From: Acanthacorydalis orientalis
Lineage: Eukaryota; Arthropoda; Insecta; Megaloptera; Corydalidae
Length of the DNA: 64,000 bases
NCBI GenBank assembly: GCA_034766995.1
Contig: CM068316.1
Location: 27,626,606 to 27,690,605, forward strand
Direction of reading: 5' to 3'
Every line of letters begins with the position of its first letter. Positions within the stretch are counted from its first letter, which is position 1. Both the position numbers and the translations under genes were made by a program. The notes beneath the pieces were generated by a model. It was not told the origin of the DNA and did not search any database. It saw nothing but the letters and a program-made list of their open reading frames with translations. Of this stretch, positions 59,661 through 64,000 are shown in pieces.

Positions 59661-59666
<6 letters not shown>
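59601..59666. other. Short AT-rich spacer
   Basis: Sequence with no feature of its own, leading into a (TA)n tract. Confidence 0.5.

Positions 59667-59726
<60 letters not shown>
59667..59726. repeat. (TA)n microsatellite
   Basis: About 60 bp of pure TA. Confidence 0.95.
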
Positions 59727-59728
<2 letters not shown>

Positions 59729-60462
59729 GCAGCCTAATGAAGTTTATAAGATTCTAAGTAAGTGTAAAAGTAACGTTTATTAAGGTTTGGAAAATTTTAT
59801 TCAATCCTCATTCGTAGCCGATCATTAAGCACAAACATTTTTGACTGGAACAACTAATTTGTAACCACGAGTAAGTAATCTCACGAACCTTTTTGAGAAA
59901 ATTGGTGAAAATTGTCACGATAAACAAATTTCGTCCCATATTTCACACACATTTTTATTGCCATGTCATTATAAACTGTTTGAAAATTATAAAACAAACA
60001 ATATTTTATATGCATTTATTTCTTTTAGGTGTTTAACGATTAAAAGCTAATCAAAAATTATTGTCTGAGTGCAAATTTTGTTGCAAATATAACTAGTTTT
60101 AGTTTCAGTATATTTAATGATTCATTATTTAAACAAGTTTCATATATTTTTTTTTGAATAAAAAATCATTATAAAAATATAAAGATTTAATTTTTGTCTT
60201 AAAAATATTTTGCATCTAAAGCAGGTATGCAAACATCACATTTCCTTACATCTAGTATAATTGCAAAAAAAGTAATTTATCTTTATTTTATTAAAAAAAT
60301 TTTATAAAAAAAATATTTTTATAACATTAATTTTATTTGGTATAGTTCAGTATAGATGAATTTCAGGGTGAAAATTTTAAAATTGTATAATTATTATATT
60401 ACATCTGTACACATATACATTGCTGATTTATATTTGTACACGTAAACAACGCACGCATACCT

Positions 60463-60469
<7 letters not shown>
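59727..60469. other. AT-rich DNA, no gene seen
   Basis: No recognised signal. Confidence 0.6.

Positions 60470-60530
<61 letters not shown>
60470..60530. repeat. (TA)n microsatellite
   Basis: About 60 bp of TA preceded by TACA repeats. Confidence 0.95.
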
Positions 60531-60532
<2 letters not shown>

Positions 60533-60988
60533 GTATATGGTACATTGTACACAATTAAATATTTTAGTTATTTTTTCTTGGAAATCTTAACCACATGCTA
60601 CACCCTTACACGTTCACCATACATCAAACATCACTACATTTTTAATTACAGCTTTTAAATGTAATTCTGCTTGAAATTTTCTCAGTACGCTTTAGTTCTT
60701 TTTGCATATTCATCCAATGAACATAATACTTAATGAGTTTTTCTATACTAGCTTTTCCGGAATCATGTAAAAAGAAACTTTTGTATTATGTATACACACA
60801 TGTACTCATATTTTGTATACTCCAGCGTATAAAGCAAACATATTTCATATGCACATGTAGTAAATTATGATAGAATATACAAGCGTATTTTATTTATACG
60901 AAATATTACGAAAAATATTTCATAAAAGTTATTCAAATCTTACACACGTGTTTTAACTATAAACAATTTCATATGAAATCATACTATT
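60531..60988. other. AT-rich DNA, no gene seen
   Basis: No recognised signal. Confidence 0.6.
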
Positions 60989-60990
60989 AA

Positions 60991-61065
<75 letters not shown>

Positions 61066-61264
61066 ATATATTATATACATTATTTATATATATATATATA
61101 TATATTATATAACTATATATATATATATATATATATAAATTTGTTTATAATAATTAAATTACATTAATGTAATAAAATATAAATAATTTTAGTAGCTAAT
61201 AGAAATTATAATAAACAGAAAATGAACAAAACATTTTTGAAACTACACACACACACATATATAC

Positions 61265-61298
<34 letters not shown>

Positions 61299-61300
61299 TT
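60989..61300. repeat. Cluster of (TA)n and (CA)n/(TACA)n tracts
   Basis: (TA)n with small breaks at 60989-61138 and a (CA)n-(TACA)n-(TA)n compound tract at 61245-61300. Confidence 0.93.
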
Positions 61301-62038
61301 AAGGCATATTTACCGAAACAAGCCATTTATAAAAAGTTTCCACAAAACTTAATAGCATCAGAATTTTCAATCAATGTGTATATGTTATCCACAATTAAAA
61401 TATTAATCATTAATCATATCTTTAAAAATCTTACCAGTTAAATTATTTTCGAAAAAAATATAGATGTAGACCTTTGAAACCCTTACCTGAAACAAATAAA
61501 AACACATTTCAATCGATTTTCGAAATATGACATTAAAATAATAATAATAATAAAAAAAAACAATTGTGTTGGAACACAAAATATGTTCCACAATTAATAT
61601 TAACTAGTATGGAGTTAGAATATAAACCTATAATATGGCCTTTTTATTAAAAAAAGGATTGTACACAAAAAAACATGTAATGGGCATAGATTTTCTATTT
61701 CAATAAACAAAAACCGAACAATAGTCATAATTATAGTTTTCAACATTTCGAAATAATTGTTAATGCGTATGTGTACAATTTTATACAATTAAATAAATGT
61801 TTAGTTCAAAACATCTCCTCGGGTAATGTCAGCAACAGACTAACCTAGATCACTAACTAGGTCCATTTCCATCATTGGAGTCAACATCAGTCCACAGATA
61901 AAAAAACGTTTTGGTAAAACATCTATTGTTTTACAATGGTTATAAGCATTGAAAATTAAACTTCGGATGTAACTGTATTGCAACATTTCATACTTTTAAT
62001 TATATAACATAATAATTTATATATATCATGACAAACAA
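61301..62038. other. AT-rich DNA, no gene seen
   Basis: No recognised signal. Confidence 0.6.
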
Positions 62039-62603
62039 TTAAGTTGGTAGGAAAATAATTCCGGTTTTGATTTCTCAATTCTTACCTTATTTTTTCCATG
62101 AAGTGTAATTTCATCGAATTCATGTCAAGTGCATTTTTCGATCTGTATTTTGGTAACATCGACTTTGTTTTTTTTTTACTTATTTTGCTTCAATTTGGGC
62201 TATTGGATTAAAGATAAAAAAGAAGCAAATAACAGTAATTTTTTTGTATGAGTTCAAAAGAAGTGGTAAAACAGCAGAAACTAGTCGCAAACTAAACGAA
62301 GCTTTTGGTGTGAGTACAGTTAAGGGACGTACGGTGCAATGGTGGTTCCAAATATATCGTACTGGGAAGGAGAGCCTTGAGGATAAATAAGGTCGCGGAA
62401 GTCCTTCTTCAGTTCATAACGACCAACTGAAAACGTTTGTTGAATCGGAACAATGCACAACAATTCGAGAGCTTGCAAAAAAGTTAGGCGTTAGTTAACC
62501 AACAGTTCTGGACCACTTAAAACAGCTAAGAAAATCAAAAAATCTTGACAAATGGGTGCCACACGAACTAACTAAACCGCAAGTATTTTTCTATGAACCT
62601 AAT
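62039..62603 (+). mobile_element. Mariner-derived MITE, best preserved HTH copy
   Basis: 565 bp; left end TTAAGTTGGTAGGAAAATAA, right end read inward TTAGGTTCATAGAAAAATAC, with TA at the right flank. The plus strand reads FLYEFKRSGKTAETSRKLNE, AFGVSTVKGRTVQWWFQIYR, TGKESLED, a stop, then VHNDQLKTFVESEQCTTIRE, LAKKLGVS, a stop, DHLKQLRKSKNLDKWVPHEL and T, and then enters the 3' TIR at once. This is the complete cecropia-type mariner DNA-binding region (two HTH and linker) with no catalytic domain. It shows what the more decayed sister copies once encoded. Confidence 0.9.
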
Positions 62604-62639
62604 AATTACATATCACAATACAGATCTGTCTCGGTGACT

Positions 62640-63262
62640 ACTTTTTCTTTCAGAAATGAAGTATTTCTTTGTGCACAAACCACAAGTATGTTTTTGATGG
62701 GGTAGGATTACTTTTTCAAAAAAACCGTGTTATTGTTCCAATATAGAATTAACAAATCTCCGATACAGTGAATCGTCTTTTGGCTTCAATTCTTGTATTA
62801 TTTGAACTTTATAAGTCTTCATCAAGATTGCAAAATATAATATGTGATCGTCTGTGAAAAACCCAATTGCTGTGAACATCGTCGAATTGACATTCCTGGC
62901 TCTTCCTAAACACTTTCATGAACCAAATCAATGTTTTCTTCAGAATGACCACCACGAACACCAATCGATATTTCTTTATCTTTAACCGATCCAGTTTCTT
63001 CAAACTTACTCACTTATCGACAAACTGTTGCTTCAGATGGACAAATATGTCGAGAATAAATATCATATAATTAACGAAATGTATTTTTTTATACAACGAC
63101 CATTTGTATAATACAATTGTATTATTTAAAGCGTTGTTTTGTTGTAAACGAAGCCACGACTAAAATGGCAATGCCAAATCTAAACAAATGTTAAAAAAAT
63201 ACAGCTATCAGTTTGACATCTATGAAATATGACCTTTTAAAAATTGCGTCCCTATTGGAATA
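62640..63262 (-). pseudogene. DUF4817-type Tc/mariner transposase, N-terminal relic
   Basis: On the minus strand, after an upstream leader ending near 63262 (GGGACGCAATTTTTAAAAGG), the frames read VSKFEETGSVKDKEISIGVR, then SEENIDLVHESV, EEPGMSIRRCSQQLGFSQTI (second HTH) and IQELKPKDDSLYRRFVN in shifted frames, ending around residues that normally precede the first catalytic Asp. This is the N-terminal DNA-binding half of the same broad group as the element at 38962. The catalytic half is missing; similarity ends within about 40 bp of the mariner MITE to the left. Stops and frameshifts are present. Confidence 0.7.
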
Positions 63263-63732
63263 TCCTTTATAATTTTTTTCGAAATGATGACAGCCTGAGT
63301 CTACTTTTGAAAATTACTTTAGTCTACTAGTCTACTTTAGAAAAGTCTAGTAGAATCACATTAATATTCTTAAAGATACAATCTATATTGTACTCATTTC
63401 TGAATTAGAATAGTACTTTCATGTAAATATATTTAACTATACCTTCCAGAAAAGGTCAAATTTTACGTATACAATTTAATGAAGTACCAATTATACTCTT
63501 GTCTGAAAAATGAACAAAAAACCTTTTAATTTTTACAAATAAATCTACAAGTATATCTTAAATTGTATTTAATACAATAATCACAAGAATAATGTACATA
63601 TATCTTTATGATGACACATGTTAGCAAGTTAACAAAAGAATATCAATTGAGTTGGATAGTTCATCTGCAGAAATAAGAAATTTATGGTTTATTTCTAACC
63701 AGAAACATCGATTTCTTATAACACTTAAACGA
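63263..63732. other. AT-rich DNA with a small TAGTCTACT repeat
   Basis: TAGTCTACT-type motifs recur at 63297-63352. No gene seen. Confidence 0.5.
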
Positions 63733-63942
63733 CCAGGCACGCCGATTGGTGCCCTAAATAAAATTAGGGTTTTCTACTGGGAACGCCAATTGGCGTCATA
63801 TACAAAATAATCATATTGCGATGTGTAATCATTAAACCTATAAACTTACAATATTTATTCAAAAATAAAAATTATAACAATTAATTATAATTATACTGTT
63901 TAACATTTTGTTGTTTGATTTATATTTTGAGTTTAAATACCG
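63725..63942 (+). promoter_or_regulatory. Paired 12-bp palindromes, possible transposon terminus or leader
   Basis: After TTAA at 63725, CGCCGATTGGTG (63740-63751) and CGCCAATTGGCG (63784-63795) are near-identical palindromic sites 44 bp apart; CCCTAA and TTAGGG form a small hairpin between them. About 150 bp later an ATG opens a frame that runs off the window. Such a layout could be the 5' end of a piggyBac-like element, but only one end is in view. Confidence 0.35.
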
Positions 63943-64000
63943 ATGAAAATGGATAACGAAAACGAAAATATATTTTTAGAAGAAAATTGTGTAGAAAAAT
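63943..64000 (+). CDS. Truncated open frame at window end
   Basis: Begins MKMDNENENIFLEENCVEK and continues past the window. The acidic, Asn/Glu-rich start is like those of piggyBac transposases (compare the 41522 remnant), but 19 residues are too few to assign. It could also be an unrelated host or chance frame. Confidence 0.25.
   Translation, partial: MKMDNENENIFLEENCVEK

Noticed and set aside
1..64000. CRISPR array, operon, tRNA/rRNA, telomeric (TTAGG)n array, LTR retrotransposon or viral insertion
   Set aside because: No regularly spaced repeats, cloverleaf-like GC stretches, TTAGG arrays, paired LTRs or viral gene blocks could be identified by reading.

Overview
The window is eukaryotic nuclear DNA, almost certainly from an insect or another arthropod. 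It is very A+T-rich, full of long (TA)n tracts, and contains no recognisable intact host gene. Every confident coding signal belongs to a decayed or internally deleted DNA transposon of a type common in insect genomes: mariner/Tc1 of several lineages, piggyBac, hAT, Tigger/pogo, and elements with a DUF4817-type helix-turn-helix. There is also one non-LTR retrotransposon tail and one DUF7869-type transposon-associated relic. I cannot name the species; an insect with a very AT-rich genome is the most that can be supported. There are no bacterial-style operons, promoters, CRISPR arrays, rRNA or tRNA genes that I can support.

Layout. 1-3.7 kb: AT-rich DNA with five (TA)n tracts. 3.7-4.3 kb: mariner-derived MITE. 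5.3-7.1 kb: mariner carrying a GC-rich non-LTR 3' fragment. 7.3-8.6 kb: badly decayed mariner. 9.3-12.9 kb: chain of (TA)n, Tigger/pogo, (TA)n, young mariner (copy A), (TA)n. 15.0-15.7 kb: hAT remnant. 16.3-17.4 kb: mariner MITE and a solo 3' end. 19.65-19.9 kb: probable piggyBac MITE. 20.5-21.1 kb: DUF7869-type relic. 21.5 and 22.9-24.2 kb: mariner relics. 26.5-27.8 kb: near full-length mauritiana-like mariner. 28.1 kb: 134-bp MITE. 29.8-30.4 kb: mariner MITE. 32-33.2 kb: mariner. 34.3-34.8 kb: Tc1 N-terminus. 35.2-37.1 kb: piggyBac pseudogene split by a (TA)n tract. 39.0-40.3 kb: Tc/mariner element with DUF4817-type relatives. 41.3-43.5 kb: piggyBac with perfect TIRs and TTAA flanks, containing young mariner copy B. 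45.9-47.2 kb: an 80-bp mariner miniature and a 566-bp tandem duplication. 48.0-49.6 kb: inverted-repeat element and a second piggyBac-like element. 50.8-52.5 kb: mariner MITE fragment plus a sister of the 26.5-kb mariner. 52.7-53.5 kb: foldback-like element. 54.8 kb: perfect hairpins. 58.3-59.6 kb: hAT-like relic. 62.0-63.3 kb: mariner MITE and DUF4817-type N-terminal relic. The final 270 bp may be the start of another element.

The most interesting points are: two young mariner copies (about 98% alike by eye in shared parts) with complementary deletions, one still encoding an intact catalytic-domain-only ORF; a family of mariner MITEs that all keep the DNA-binding domain but lose the catalytic domain; piggyBac elements and a likely derived MITE sharing one TIR type; a (TA)n tract that appears to have grown inside a piggyBac pseudogene; and a compound foldback element and perfect hairpins without an assigned family. 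I see no evidence for a new multi-gene system. The window is best described as transposon-rich intergenic or intronic DNA.
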